A DNA stretch of 64,000 nt, taken from Caballeronia calidae (GTDB lineage Bacteria; Pseudomonadota; Gammaproteobacteria; Burkholderiales; Burkholderiaceae). This document shows positions 7,411-16,229 of this stretch, piece after piece. Position 1 is the first letter of the stretch. Each line of letters starts with the position of its first letter. A model generated the notes under the pieces. The model had not been told where the DNA came from and ran no database searches. It saw nothing but the letters and a program-made list of their open reading frames with translations. A program made the position numbers and the translations under genes. The stretch covers positions 124,001 through 188,000 of the forward strand of contig NZ_FCOX02000002.1 in the NCBI RefSeq assembly GCF_900044055.2, read 5' to 3'.

Positions 7411-8142
7411 TCAGCCTTGCGAGCGCTTGAGGCGCATCGACACCGAAAAGCGCTCGGCCGGATGCACCGTGACCGACACCTCGAAGGTCGCGCCGGTTGC
7501 ATCGATATAGCGGCGCACGATCTCCAGCGCCGCCGTGCCCGCTTCCACGCGCAGGCGCTTCGCCATCTCCGCCGTCACGGTAATGGCCCGCACGTCCTGC
7601 TGAATCTCATCGATGCAGCGGCCATAACGCGCCTCGATCAGCGAACTGATGAGCGTATCGGGGTTCTCCTTCGCGGCCTCGGCGACGTCCTCGTATTCCG
7701 GATCGATATACACGTCCGTCCAGCCGACCGGCGGGCTGTCCTTGTCGCCATCGATACGCAAGCTCGATACGCGCAGCCACGGCGCGCCCTGCGCGCATCG
7801 CAAGGTCTTCGCGAGCTTTGCCGATGCAACGATCTGCTGCGTCGACTGCACGAGACGCAAATGCTCGGAACCGAACTGCACGAGATCGTCGACGGACGCG
7901 AGCGAGGGACGGAAATCATTGCGCGGCTGCATGGACTCGACGCGCGTGCCCGCATTCTTGCGCCGCGACACGAGCCCGAGTTGCTGCAACTCGTGCAGCG
8001 CGGCGCGCACGGTGTGACGGCTCGTCTGATAGTGGTCGCGCAATTCGAGTTCGGTGGGCAGATAGGAGCCGACGGGAAAGCGGCCCGACGCGATTCCCTC
8101 GGTCAGTTCGCGGGCGATGTCGGCGAAATGCGGTCTGTTCAT
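7411..8142 (-). CDS. GntR-family regulator with UTRA ligand-binding domain
   Basis: The 243-aa protein has an N-terminal GntR winged helix (FADIARELTEGIASGRFPVG... LRDHYQTSRHTVRAALHEL, residues 6-52) and a C-terminal UTRA domain (about 85-238). UTRA regulators of the HutC/FarR subfamily sense small metabolites such as amino-acid or sugar derivatives. The gene is divergent from the lyase/DctA pair. Two identical-type palindromes sit in the shared 135-bp promoter region, so it most likely represses both directions until the substrate arrives. Confidence 0.92.
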   Translation of the reverse strand: MNRPHFADIARELTEGIASGRFPVGSYLPTELELRDHYQTSRHTVRAALHELQQLGLVSRRKNAGTRVESMQPRNDFRPSLASVDDLVQFGSEHLRLVQSTQQIVASAKLAKTLRCAQGAPWLRVSSLRIDGDKDSPPVGWTDVYIDPEYEDVAEAAKENPDTLISSLIEARYGRCIDEIQQDVRAITVTAEMAKRLRVEAGTAALEIVRRYIDATGATFEVSVTVHPAERFSVSMRLKRSQG

Positions 8143-8193
8143 TGCTGCGTGGATGGTCGTTTTCGGTGGTCAGGGTAAATCATAGCTTGCCCG

Positions 8194-8209
8194 ATATGTT
8201 CGAACATAT
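8194..8209. promoter_or_regulatory. Operator palindrome 1, gntR/lyase promoter region
   Basis: ATATGTTCGAACATAT is a perfect 16-bp palindrome. Its centre lies 24 bp from that of the second palindrome. It is likely a dimer site for the adjacent GntR/UTRA regulator. Confidence 0.75.
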
Positions 8210-8217
8210 TAATCTGC

Positions 8218-8233
8218 ATATGTCCGGACATAT
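8218..8233. promoter_or_regulatory. Operator palindrome 2, gntR/lyase promoter region
   Basis: ATATGTCCGGACATAT is a perfect 16-bp palindrome differing from site 1 only in the two central base pairs on each side (TCGA versus CCGG core). It lies 45 bp before the lyase ATG, where a bound repressor would cover the promoter. Conservation of the ATATGT outer half-sites suggests the specificity bases. Confidence 0.75.
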
Positions 8234-8277
8234 TTACTGTCCCGCTCCAATCAAATTTGCTTCCGAAAGAGGTCGTC

Positions 8278-9648
8278 ATGACGAGTTCCGTTTCTCCCCT
8301 GGCCAGCACCGTGTTCGATTCCGTGCTGTTCCGCGATGCGTTCGGCACCGCGAAAATGCGCGCCGTGTTCTCGGATCGCGCGCTGGTGCAGCGTTATATC
8401 GATGTCGAAGTGGCGCTCGCGAAGGCCGAGGCGCGCACGGGCGTCATTCCGGCAGAGGCGGCTGACGTGATCGCGCGCGAATCGAGCATCGAGCGCATCG
8501 ACTTCGACCATATGCGCGAGGAAACGGACATCGTCGGCTATCCGATTCTGCCGCTCGTGCATCAGATGGTCGCGATGTGCGGCGATGCCGGACGTTATGT
8601 TCATTGGGGCGCGACGACTCAGGACATCATGGACACCGCCGTCGCGCTGCAAGTGCGCGATGCGCTCGATTCGATCGACGGCGATATTCGCGAACTGCGG
8701 GCGATTCTCGCGGATCTGGCGAAGAAGCATCGCGATACGCCGATGGCCGGCCGCACGCACTTGCAGCAGGCGCTGCCCGTGACGTTCGGCTACAAGGTCG
8801 CGATCTGGCTCGCGATGTTCGATCGTCATCAGGAACGCGTCGCGCAGATGCGTGAGCGCGTGGCCGTCGTCGAGTTCGCGGGCGCGGCGGGAACGCTGGC
8901 ATCGCTCGGCGACAAGGGCTTCGCGGTGCAGAAGGCGCTCGCCGAAGAGCTGAAGCTCGGCGTGCCCGCGACGACCTGGCATGTCGCGCGCGACGGATTC
9001 GCGGAAGCGGTCAACCTGCTCGCGCTCGTCACGGGTTCGCTGGGCAAGATCGCCATCGACATCATGATCATGGCGTCGACCGAATTCGCGGAAGTGTACG
9101 AGCCCTTCGTGAAGGGACGCGGCGCGAGCAGCACCATGCCGCAGAAGCGCAATCCGATTTCGAGCGAACTGATGCTGGCCGCGGCGAAAGCGGTACGTCA
9201 GCACGCGGGCCTCATGGTCGACGCGATGATCCAGGACTTCGAGCGCGCCACCGGCCCGTGGCACGCGGAATGGATCGCGATTCCGGAGAGCTTCATTCTC
9301 ACGTCGGGCGCGTTGCATCAGGCGAAGTTTGCACTGGGCGGTCTCATCGTCGATGAAGCGCGCATGAAGCACAACCTCGGCATCAGCAAGGGTCTGATCG
9401 TCGCGGAAGCCGTGATGATGGGCATGGCGCCGTACACCGGGCGCCAGCAGGCGCACGACATCGTGTACGACGCATGCCGCACCGTGAACGAAGCAGGCGG
9501 CACGCTCGCCGAAGCACTCGCGGCATTGCCCGAAGTGACGAAGCACTTCGACCGCGCCGCGATCGACCGCATGACCGATCCCGCGAACTACCTCGGCCTC
9601 GCGCCGCAGATGGTCGATCGGGCCATCGCGTTGTCGAACGAGATCTGA
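8278..9648 (+). CDS. Fumarase/aspartase-superfamily lyase (adenylosuccinate-lyase/CMLE-like)
   Basis: The 456-aa protein has the superfamily signature GASSTMPQKRNP (about residues 280-291) carrying the flexible catalytic Ser loop. Other conserved blocks are HWGATTQDIMDT and AGRTHLQQALPVTFG. AAAGAGG precedes ATG 8278; an in-frame ATG seven codons upstream overlaps the ribosome site. Members reversibly eliminate an N- or C-linked group from a succinyl moiety, usually releasing fumarate, or cyclise carboxymuconate. It is not in a purine or protocatechuate cluster here but is followed by a C4-dicarboxylate carrier and faces a GntR regulator. This suggests catabolism of an imported succinyl-type compound. 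The substrate is not identifiable. Confidence 0.88.
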   Translation: MTSSVSPLASTVFDSVLFRDAFGTAKMRAVFSDRALVQRYIDVEVALAKAEARTGVIPAEAADVIARESSIERIDFDHMREETDIVGYPILPLVHQMVAMCGDAGRYVHWGATTQDIMDTAVALQVRDALDSIDGDIRELRAILADLAKKHRDTPMAGRTHLQQALPVTFGYKVAIWLAMFDRHQERVAQMRERVAVVEFAGAAGTLASLGDKGFAVQKALAEELKLGVPATTWHVARDGFAEAVNLLALVTGSLGKIAIDIMIMASTEFAEVYEPFVKGRGASSTMPQKRNPISSELMLAAAKAVRQHAGLMVDAMIQDFERATGPWHAEWIAIPESFILTSGALHQAKFALGGLIVDEARMKHNLGISKGLIVAEAVMMGMAPYTGRQQAHDIVYDACRTVNEAGGTLAEALAALPEVTKHFDRAAIDRMTDPANYLGLAPQMVDRAIALSNEI

Positions 9649-9675
9649 TTACCGAAAGTCATGGAGGAGCATGCG

Positions 9676-11088
9676 ATGCATAACGAAAGCGCATCACACG
9701 ACGACACGACCGTCGCACCGCCGAAGAAGCTGCCGTGGTATCGCAAGCTCGGCATGCAGGTGCTGCTGTCGCTCGTGATCGGCATTGCCGTCGGTCTCGT
9801 CTTTCCGAAATTCGGCGCGCAACTGAAGGTGCTCGGCGATATCTTTCTCGCGCTCATCAAGGCCGGCGTCGCGCCGCTCGTGTTTCTCACGATCGTGCAT
9901 GGCATCGCTTCGGCGGGCGATGTGAAAAGCGCGGGGCGCGTCGGCTGGAGATCGATCGTCTATTTCGAAGTCGTATCGACGATCGCGCTCGCTGTCGGCC
10001 TGCTCGCGGGCAATCTGCTGCAGACCGGCAAGGCGATGACGTCCGTCACGGTCGGCGCCGTGCCCGCGACAGCCGCCAAGGCCGCGCCGCAAGGCTTCAC
10101 CGAGTTCGTCATGCATATCGTGCCGGACAACTTCATCGGCGCGTTCGCCAGGGGCGAGTTGCTGCAGGTGGTCGTGCTCGCGGTCATGGTCGGCATCGGC
10201 ATTCTCGCGATTCCCGAGCGCCGCCGCGTGCGCATCAACGAAGGGCTCGATCTCATTTCCGAAGTGCTGTTCTCGTTCATCAATCTCGTGATGAAGCTCG
10301 CGCCGCTCGGCACGTTCGGGGCGGTCGCCTATTCGGTGGGAAGCAACGGCACGGCGGTGCTGATCGCGCTCGCGCAGCTCGTTCTGAGCTTCTATGCGGT
10401 GGTCGTGCTGTTCATCGTCGTGGTGATGGGCATCATCGCGAAGCTCGCGGGCTTCAGCCTGTGGCGCTTCCTGCGCTACATCAAGGACGAGATTTTCATC
10501 GTGCTCGGCACGGCTTCATCGGAAAGCGCCTTGCCGCGTCTTCTGATCAAGCTCGAGAGACTGGGCTGCGCGAAGCAGACCGTGGGGCTCGTGTTGCCGA
10601 CCGGCTATGCGTTCAACCTCGACGGCACGTCGATCTTCATGTCGATGGGCGTGATGTTCATCGCGCATGCCTACGGCGTGCCGATCACGATCGATCATCA
10701 GATCGGCATTCTGTTGCTGATGCTGCTGACGTCGAAAGGCGCGGCCACCGTGTCGGGCGGATCGTTCGTGGTGTTCGCGGCGACGGTCACGTCGACGGGC
10801 ATCCTTCCGGTCGAAGGCCTCGCGCTCATCTTCGGCGTGTATCGCTTCATGTCGATGGCGATCGCGACGTGCAACACCATCGGCAACAGCCTCGCGACGG
10901 TGGTGATCGCGAAGTGGTCGCGCACCTTCGATGCCGCGGTGAGCGAACGGCATCTCTATCCGGAGCGTTATCCGGAGATCGCGGAAGCGGACGAGCGGCT
11001 CGCCGACGGCAATCTTCTGCCCGAAGACATGAACGACGCGAATCCTCATCCGGACGGCATTCCGCTCAGAAGCGCGGGCTCGCGCTGA
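9676..11088 (+). CDS. DctA/GltP-type dicarboxylate:cation symporter (DAACS family)
   Basis: The 470-aa membrane protein shows the family hallmarks: the serine-rich hairpin (TASSESALPRL), the unwound helix motif GYAFNLDGTSI, and the second hairpin (LTSKGAATVSGGSFVV). The substrate-binding TM8 region with NTIGNSLATVV follows. ATG 9676 is preceded by GGAGGAG; an ATG at 9661 has no site in front. It should import a C4-dicarboxylate or acidic amino acid with sodium or protons. It sits 27 bp after the lyase and probably carries that enzyme's substrate. A strong terminator follows at 11110. Confidence 0.93.
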   Translation: MHNESASHDDTTVAPPKKLPWYRKLGMQVLLSLVIGIAVGLVFPKFGAQLKVLGDIFLALIKAGVAPLVFLTIVHGIASAGDVKSAGRVGWRSIVYFEVVSTIALAVGLLAGNLLQTGKAMTSVTVGAVPATAAKAAPQGFTEFVMHIVPDNFIGAFARGELLQVVVLAVMVGIGILAIPERRRVRINEGLDLISEVLFSFINLVMKLAPLGTFGAVAYSVGSNGTAVLIALAQLVLSFYAVVVLFIVVVMGIIAKLAGFSLWRFLRYIKDEIFIVLGTASSESALPRLLIKLERLGCAKQTVGLVLPTGYAFNLDGTSIFMSMGVMFIAHAYGVPITIDHQIGILLLMLLTSKGAATVSGGSFVVFAATVTSTGILPVEGLALIFGVYRFMSMAIATCNTIGNSLATVVIAKWSRTFDAAVSERHLYPERYPEIAEADERLADGNLLPEDMNDANPHPDGIPLRSAGSR

Positions 11089-11109
11089 AACCGGGGCGAT
11101 GAGTTTTGC

Positions 11110-11137
11110 AGCGCGGCAATCGCCGCGCTTTTTTTTT
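11110..11137 (+). terminator. Intrinsic terminator after the DctA-type gene
   Basis: AGCGCGGC (11110-11117) pairs with GCCGCGCT (11122-11129) around an AATC loop. The 3' end merges into nine consecutive T (11129-11137). It separates the lyase/carrier operon from the glucosidase gene. Confidence 0.92.
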
Positions 11138-11203
11138 AACTTCGCTTATCATCGGAACACCGCGCATCGAACGCTATTGGATGGTCATCCGGTCGGAGGT
11201 CGC

Positions 11204-13945
11204 ATGCCACCGCTACGCGCAATCCATCTGCTGCAAACGAAGGAAGGCTCCCGCCTGCACGGCCCCGAACTCGACCGCTGGCGCCGCTGGGGGCCGTATC
11301 TGAGCGAACGTCAATGGGGCACCGTCCGCGAGGATTACAGCGAGTACGGCACCGCATGGGACTACTTTCCGCACGACCATGCGCGTAGCCGCATGTATCG
11401 CTGGGGCGAGGACGGCATCGCCGGCTTCGGCAACGATCCGCTCGACTGGTGTGTGTCGCTGGCGCTGTGGAACGGGCGCGATCCGATCATCAAGGAACGG
11501 CTCTTCGGGCTGACGAACGAGCAAGGCAATCACGGCGAGGATGTGAAGGAGCTGTACTTCTATCTCGACGGCACGCCGACGCATTCGTACATGAAGATGC
11601 TGTACAAGTATCCGCACGACGCGTATCCGTATCAGCAGCTCCTCGACGAAAACAGGCGGCGCGGCCCCGCGCTGCCTGAATACGAAGTGCTCGACACCGG
11701 CGTGTTCGATAACGATCGTTACTTCGATGTCTGCGTCGAATATGCGAAGCACGCGCCGGACGATATCGTGATGCGCGTCACGGTCGAGAATCGCGCGGAT
11801 GAAGCCGCGACGCTGCACGTGCTGCCGCAGTTGTGGGCGCGCAACCGGTGGGCATGGTCTAGCAAATGGGGCAAGCCGTCGCTCGTGCTGGAACAGGACG
11901 AGAAGGAAGGCCAACGGGTCGTCGGGCACAATCCGTCGCAAGGCACGATGTTCGTCACGGCTTCAGCGCACGCGCCTATTGAATGGATCTTCTGCGAGAA
12001 CGAAACGAACGTTCGTCGCATCTTCGGAATCGAAGGCGCGGGACCATTCAAGGACGGCTTCAACGACTATCTCGTCGAAGGCGATGAACAGGCTATCCGG
12101 CGAGACCGCGGCACGCGCGTCGCCGCGCATGTGAATCTGCACCTCGCGCCGCATGAGCGCTCGGTGATGTATCTGCGCTGGCGTCCCGCGTCCGTTTCGA
12201 ATGATCCGCCGCTCGATATGGAACAGCTTTTCGCGCGCCGTGAAGCGGAAGCCGACGAGTTCTATGCGACGCTGCAACACGATATCGACGATGCCGACGC
12301 GCGCCTCGTCCAACGCCAGGCGCTCGCCGGCATGTTATGGACGAAGCAGTATTACCAGTTCGATGTCACGCGCTGGCATGACGGCGATCCGGGCCAGCCC
12401 ACACCGCCGAAAGGGCGCAGGCACGGACGCAATGCGGACTGGCGCCATATGTGCAACGGCGACATCGTGTCGATGCCGGACAAGTGGGAATATCCGTGGT
12501 ATGCGTCGTGGGACCTCGCGTTTCATGCGGTCGCGTTTGCAACGATCGATCCGGACTTCGCGAAGAAGCAGTTGCTGCTGCTCGTTAAAGAGCGCTACAT
12601 GCATCCGAACGGGCAACTGCCTGCCTATGAATGGGCGTTCGGCGATGCGAACCCGCCCGTTCATGCATGGGCGACATGGCGCGTGTACGAGCTCGATCGC
12701 GAGATGACGGGCATCGGCGATCACGCCTTTCTCGAAGTCATGTTTCACAAGCTGCTGCTCAACTTCGCGTGGTGGGTCAACCGCAAGGACGCCGACGACC
12801 GCAACATCTTTCAGGGCGGTTTTCTCGGGCTCGACAATATCGGCATCTTCGATCGATCGCAGCCGCTGCCCACAGGCGGCCGCATCGATCAGGCCGACGG
12901 CACCGCGTGGATGGCCTCGTATGCGCTCGACCTCATGCAGATCGGCCTCGAACTCGCGATGACGAACGAGTCGTATGTCGAGATCGGCGTGAAGTTCTTC
13001 GAGCACTTTCTGTATATCGCCGAAGCGGTCAGTTGCGGCGAAGGCTGCCACACCGGCTTATGGGACGGCAAGGACGAATTCTTCTATGACGTGCTGCATC
13101 TTCCGGACGGCTCGCGCGTGCCCATGCGTATTCGGTCGATCGTCGGGCTGATACCGCTCTTCGCGGTGCATGTGCTCGAAGAGCGCGTGTACGGCGATCT
13201 GCCGGGACTGCGCGAGCGGCTCGTGTGGTTCCTCGATCATCGGCCGAATCTCGCGAAGCTCGTGTCGCGCTGGACCGAACCCGGCAAGGGCAATACCACG
13301 CTGCTTTCGCTGTTGCGCGGACATCGCATGAAATCACTCTTGCGGCGCACGCTCGATCCGAGCGAATTCCTTTCCGATTACGGCGTGCGAGCGCTGTCCC
13401 GCGTGCATTGTCATGCGCCGTATATCTTCGATCGCGACGGCGTGAACGTCTGCGTCAAGTACTTGCCCGCGGAATCGGACTCGCGTGTATTCGGCGGCAA
13501 TTCGAACTGGCGCGGACCGATATGGATGCCGGTCAATTACCTTTTGATCGAATCGTTGTACGAGTTTCATCGCTACTATGGCGACGAGTTTCGCGTCGAA
13601 CATCCGACGGGTTCCGGCGAGACGCATTCTCTGAGCGAGATCGCCGACGATCTTTCGCGGCGCATCTCGCGCATCTTTATGAAGGATGCGGACGGCAAGC
13701 GTCCGGTGATGGCCGCGTATCCCATGTTGCAGGCGGACCCGCGTTCGCAGGATCTGATCCTGTTTCACGAGTACTTTCATGGCGACAACGGACGCGGTGT
13801 CGGCGCTTCGCATCAGACGGGATGGAGCGGGCTCGTTGCGCTGATATTGCAGCCACGTCTGATGAAGCTGTCGCATGTGGGCCCGGAAGCGCCGGTGATG
13901 AGCGTGCGATTGCACGAGGAAGCTGCGGCGGCGATGGGGCGCTAG
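11204..13945 (+). CDS. GH63/MGH1-type glycoside hydrolase (glucosidase)
   Basis: The 913-aa protein matches the large cytoplasmic GH63-related glucosidase/mannosylglycerate-hydrolase family. The (alpha/alpha)6 barrel includes YPWYASWDLAFHAVAF (Asp of WDLAFH, likely general acid), SNWRGPIWMPVNYLLIE and LILFHEYFHGDNGRG (Glu, likely general base). The N-terminal region up to about residue 360 forms the beta-sandwich. GGAGG five nt before ATG 11204 fixes the start. The frame is open upstream through the terminator, but that part looks non-coding. No signal peptide is seen, so it acts in the cytoplasm on an alpha-glucoside such as glucosylglycerate or a glycogen-derived oligosaccharide. A universal stress protein gene follows. 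Confidence 0.88.
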   Translation: MPPLRAIHLLQTKEGSRLHGPELDRWRRWGPYLSERQWGTVREDYSEYGTAWDYFPHDHARSRMYRWGEDGIAGFGNDPLDWCVSLALWNGRDPIIKERLFGLTNEQGNHGEDVKELYFYLDGTPTHSYMKMLYKYPHDAYPYQQLLDENRRRGPALPEYEVLDTGVFDNDRYFDVCVEYAKHAPDDIVMRVTVENRADEAATLHVLPQLWARNRWAWSSKWGKPSLVLEQDEKEGQRVVGHNPSQGTMFVTASAHAPIEWIFCENETNVRRIFGIEGAGPFKDGFNDYLVEGDEQAIRRDRGTRVAAHVNLHLAPHERSVMYLRWRPASVSNDPPLDMEQLFARREAEADEFYATLQHDIDDADARLVQRQALAGMLWTKQYYQFDVTRWHDGDPGQPTPPKGRRHGRNADWRHMCNGDIVSMPDKWEYPWYASWDLAFHAVAFATIDPDFAKKQLLLLVKERYMHPNGQLPAYEWAFGDANPPVHAWATWRVYELDREMTGIGDHAFLEVMFHKLLLNFAWWVNRKDADDRNIFQGGFLGLDNIGIFDRSQPLPTGGRIDQADGTAWMASYALDLMQIGLELAMTNESYVEIGVKFFEHFLYIAEAVSCGEGCHTGLWDGKDEFFYDVLHLPDGSRVPMRIRSIVGLIPLFAVHVLEERVYGDLPGLRERLVWFLDHRPNLAKLVSRWTEPGKGNTTLLSLLRGHRMKSLLRRTLDPSEFLSDYGVRALSRVHCHAPYIFDRDGVNVCVKYLPAESDSRVFGGNSNWRGPIWMPVNYLLIESLYEFHRYYGDEFRVEHPTGSGETHSLSEIADDLSRRISRIFMKDADGKRPVMAAYPMLQADPRSQDLILFHEYFHGDNGRGVGASHQTGWSGLVALILQPRLMKLSHVGPEAPVMSVRLHEEAAAAMGR

Positions 13946-14082
13946 CGCGTTTGCCCTCGTCGGCGATTGAACGGACCGCTTCATGCGTTGGACGTGTCGC
14001 GAATCTTTCAAACGCTCGCCTATACTGGGATTGTCGGTTCGACTCTTTCCTTCATGTCCCCAGAGAGCCGGAGGACGTCATC

Positions 14083-14529
14083 ATGTTCAAGCATCTGCTG
14101 GTTCCCACAGACGGCTCGCCGCTATCCGAGGCGGCAATACATATGGCGGCGGCGCTCGCCAAGGAGAATGGCGCGCGTATCACCGGCCTTTACATGGTGC
14201 GGCCGTTTCATATGACCGTTTATAGCGCCGAGATGGTGGGCGCGGATCAGGATGAATTCCAGGCCGCGGATCGGGCGCGCGCGGAGCTCTATCTCGAGAA
14301 CGTGAAGAAGATCGCCGCTGAGGCCGGCGTGGAGTGCGATACGGAAGCGCCTTCGGGAACGCATCCTTATGAGGCCATCCTCGATACGGCCAAAGTGCGA
14401 CGCTGCGATCTCATCGTGATGGCGTCGCATGGGCATGGGGGGATTCGCGGCATGTTGCTCGGCAGCGAGACGCAGAAGGTGCTGACGCATAGTCATTTGC
14501 CGATTCTGGTGGTGAGGCCGCCGGAGTGA
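14083..14529 (+). CDS. Universal stress protein (UspA family)
   Basis: The 148-aa single-domain Usp starts MFKHLLVPTDGSPLSEAA. It keeps the ATP-binding motif G-x2-G-x9-G-S (HGHGGIRGMLLGSETQ) near the C-terminus, followed by the PILVVRPP strand. This places it in the ATP-binding Usp group. GGAGG lies upstream of the ATG. It stands between the glucosidase and a convergent aldehyde-dehydrogenase-like gene. Such proteins promote survival under energy limitation or low oxygen. Confidence 0.93.
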   Translation: MFKHLLVPTDGSPLSEAAIHMAAALAKENGARITGLYMVRPFHMTVYSAEMVGADQDEFQAADRARAELYLENVKKIAAEAGVECDTEAPSGTHPYEAILDTAKVRRCDLIVMASHGHGGIRGMLLGSETQKVLTHSHLPILVVRPPE

Positions 14530-14562
14530 GGGGTTGGGTAGAGCTTTGTTCCCGTTTGAAAC

Positions 14563-16020
14563 CTACCCCTCCAGATTCCCAAAGCAAACATACTTCGCCT
14601 CGAGATACTCTTCCACCCCCGACGACGCCCCTTCGCGCCCCATCCCCGATTCCTTGATCCCGCCGAACGGCGCGACCTCGTTGAACACGAGGCTATCGTT
14701 CACGCCGACGACGCCGCATTCCAGCGCCTCCATCACCCTGAACGCGCGGCTGATATCTGCTGTGTAGAAATAAGCCGCGAGCCCGGTGCGCGTATCGTTG
14801 GCGAGCGTGATGACATCGTCCTCGTCCCTGAACTGCAGCACGCTCGCGATGGGTCCGAGGATCTCGTCACCGCACACGCTCATCGACGGATCCACATCCG
14901 TCAGTACCGTCGGCCTGAAGAAGTTCGATCCGGGCTCCATGCGCGCGCCGCCCGCCGCGATCGTCGCGCCGAGCCTGACCGCTTCGTCGACGAGACCTTC
15001 CATCCGCGTCGCCGCCGCCTCGCTGATGAGCGGGCCGATCTGCGCGCCCTCGTCCATGCCGTCGCTCACCTTGAGCAACGCCACCTTCGACACGAGCTTC
15101 GCCACGAAGGTCTCGTACACGTCTTCATGCACGAAGAAGCGGTTCGCGCACATCGCCGCTTGCCCCGTGTGACGGAAGCGCGCATCGAGCGCGCCTTTCA
15201 CGGCGAGGTCGAGGTCCGCATCGTCGAACACGATGAACGGACAGTTCGCGCCCAGTTCGAGCGACATCTTCTTGACGGTCGGCGCGCACAAGGCCATCAG
15301 CCGCTTGCCTTCGTCGATGGAACCGGTGAACGATACCTTCCTCACATCGGGATTCGCGAGCAAGGTGCTTCTGACCGGATCGCCCTCGCCCGTCAGCACC
15401 GACAGCACGCCGCGCGGCAAGCCGGCGTTCTCGCCGAGCACGCACAGTGCGAGCGCGGAGAACGGCGTCTGGGGATCGGGATGATGAATGACCGTGCAGC
15501 CCGCGGCGAGCGCGGCGCCAACGCGCCGCGCGACCATCGACGAGGGAAAGGTCCACGACGTGATCGCGCCGCACACGCCGACCGGCTGATGCAGCACGCG
15601 GATACGCTGATTGCGGCGCGGCGCGGGAATGTTGTCGCCATAGATGCGGCGCGCTTCCTCCGCGAACCAGTCGAGGTAGTTCGCGGCCTGCGTGATTTCG
15701 GAGCGCGCTTCGTGCAGCGGCTTGCCTTGCTCGCTGCAAAGAATGATGGCGAGATCGTCGCGATGATGTTCGACGAGGCGAGCCCACTCTCTCAGCACCG
15801 ACGCGCGCTCGCGGCTGCTCCAGCTGCGCCAGTCCTGCAAAGCCGCGTTTGCGCATTCGATGGCTTCGGCCACCTGCTCCGCCGTGACCTGCGGCACGCT
15901 GCCGATGATCGCGCCCGTCGAAGGATTGGTGACGGGCACGCGCGGCAGCGAAGTGTTGTCGACCCACGCGCCGCCGATATACGCCGATTGCTCGAAAAGA
16001 CTTGGGCACTGCAATTCCAT
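14563..16020 (-). CDS. Aldehyde dehydrogenase-fold protein (GabD-like) lacking the catalytic Cys: probable pseudoenzyme
   Basis: The 485-aa protein aligns end to end with succinate-semialdehyde dehydrogenases and keeps the fold motifs FTGSIDEGKRL, LELGANCPFIVFDDADLD, EILGPIA and APFGGIKESGMGREG. The active-site block reads GQAAMCANR where the family has GQTCVCANR, so the nucleophile Cys is Ala289 (codon 15154-15156). The oxyanion-hole Asn of PWNFP is Thr157 (SWTFP). The cofactor-ribose Lys of LKPA is His180 (IHHPD). The general-base Glu remains. Length is normal and the frame intact, so it is expressed-looking but should not oxidise aldehydes by the standard mechanism. Start: GGAGCG precedes ATG 16020; another ATG lies four codons upstream. 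It may act as a regulator, binder or altered enzyme. Confidence 0.85.
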   Translation of the reverse strand: MELQCPSLFEQSAYIGGAWVDNTSLPRVPVTNPSTGAIIGSVPQVTAEQVAEAIECANAALQDWRSWSSRERASVLREWARLVEHHRDDLAIILCSEQGKPLHEARSEITQAANYLDWFAEEARRIYGDNIPAPRRNQRIRVLHQPVGVCGAITSWTFPSSMVARRVGAALAAGCTVIHHPDPQTPFSALALCVLGENAGLPRGVLSVLTGEGDPVRSTLLANPDVRKVSFTGSIDEGKRLMALCAPTVKKMSLELGANCPFIVFDDADLDLAVKGALDARFRHTGQAAMCANRFFVHEDVYETFVAKLVSKVALLKVSDGMDEGAQIGPLISEAAATRMEGLVDEAVRLGATIAAGGARMEPGSNFFRPTVLTDVDPSMSVCGDEILGPIASVLQFRDEDDVITLANDTRTGLAAYFYTADISRAFRVMEALECGVVGVNDSLVFNEVAPFGGIKESGMGREGASSGVEEYLEAKYVCFGNLEG

Positions 16021-16229
16021 GGCTCGCTCCATGCGTTCTGCGCTTTGTGCATTCCGGATGCACCGAGCTTAACGCATTTTTCGGGCCATTCGATAACGCT
16101 GGGCTTCGCTGTCGTATCAGTGCTGCGGCATGTCGCGCCGACGATGAATCGAGTGAAAAGCGACCGGCCGGTCGATGGATCGCCGATGGCGGCGGCGCAT
16201 CATCGATGCGCGCGCCGCCGCTGCGGGCC

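Noticed and set aside
14536..14568. GGGTAG/CTACCC inverted repeat between the Usp and ALDH-like genes as a terminator
   Set aside because: Only 6 bp with a loop above 20 nt and no U-tract.
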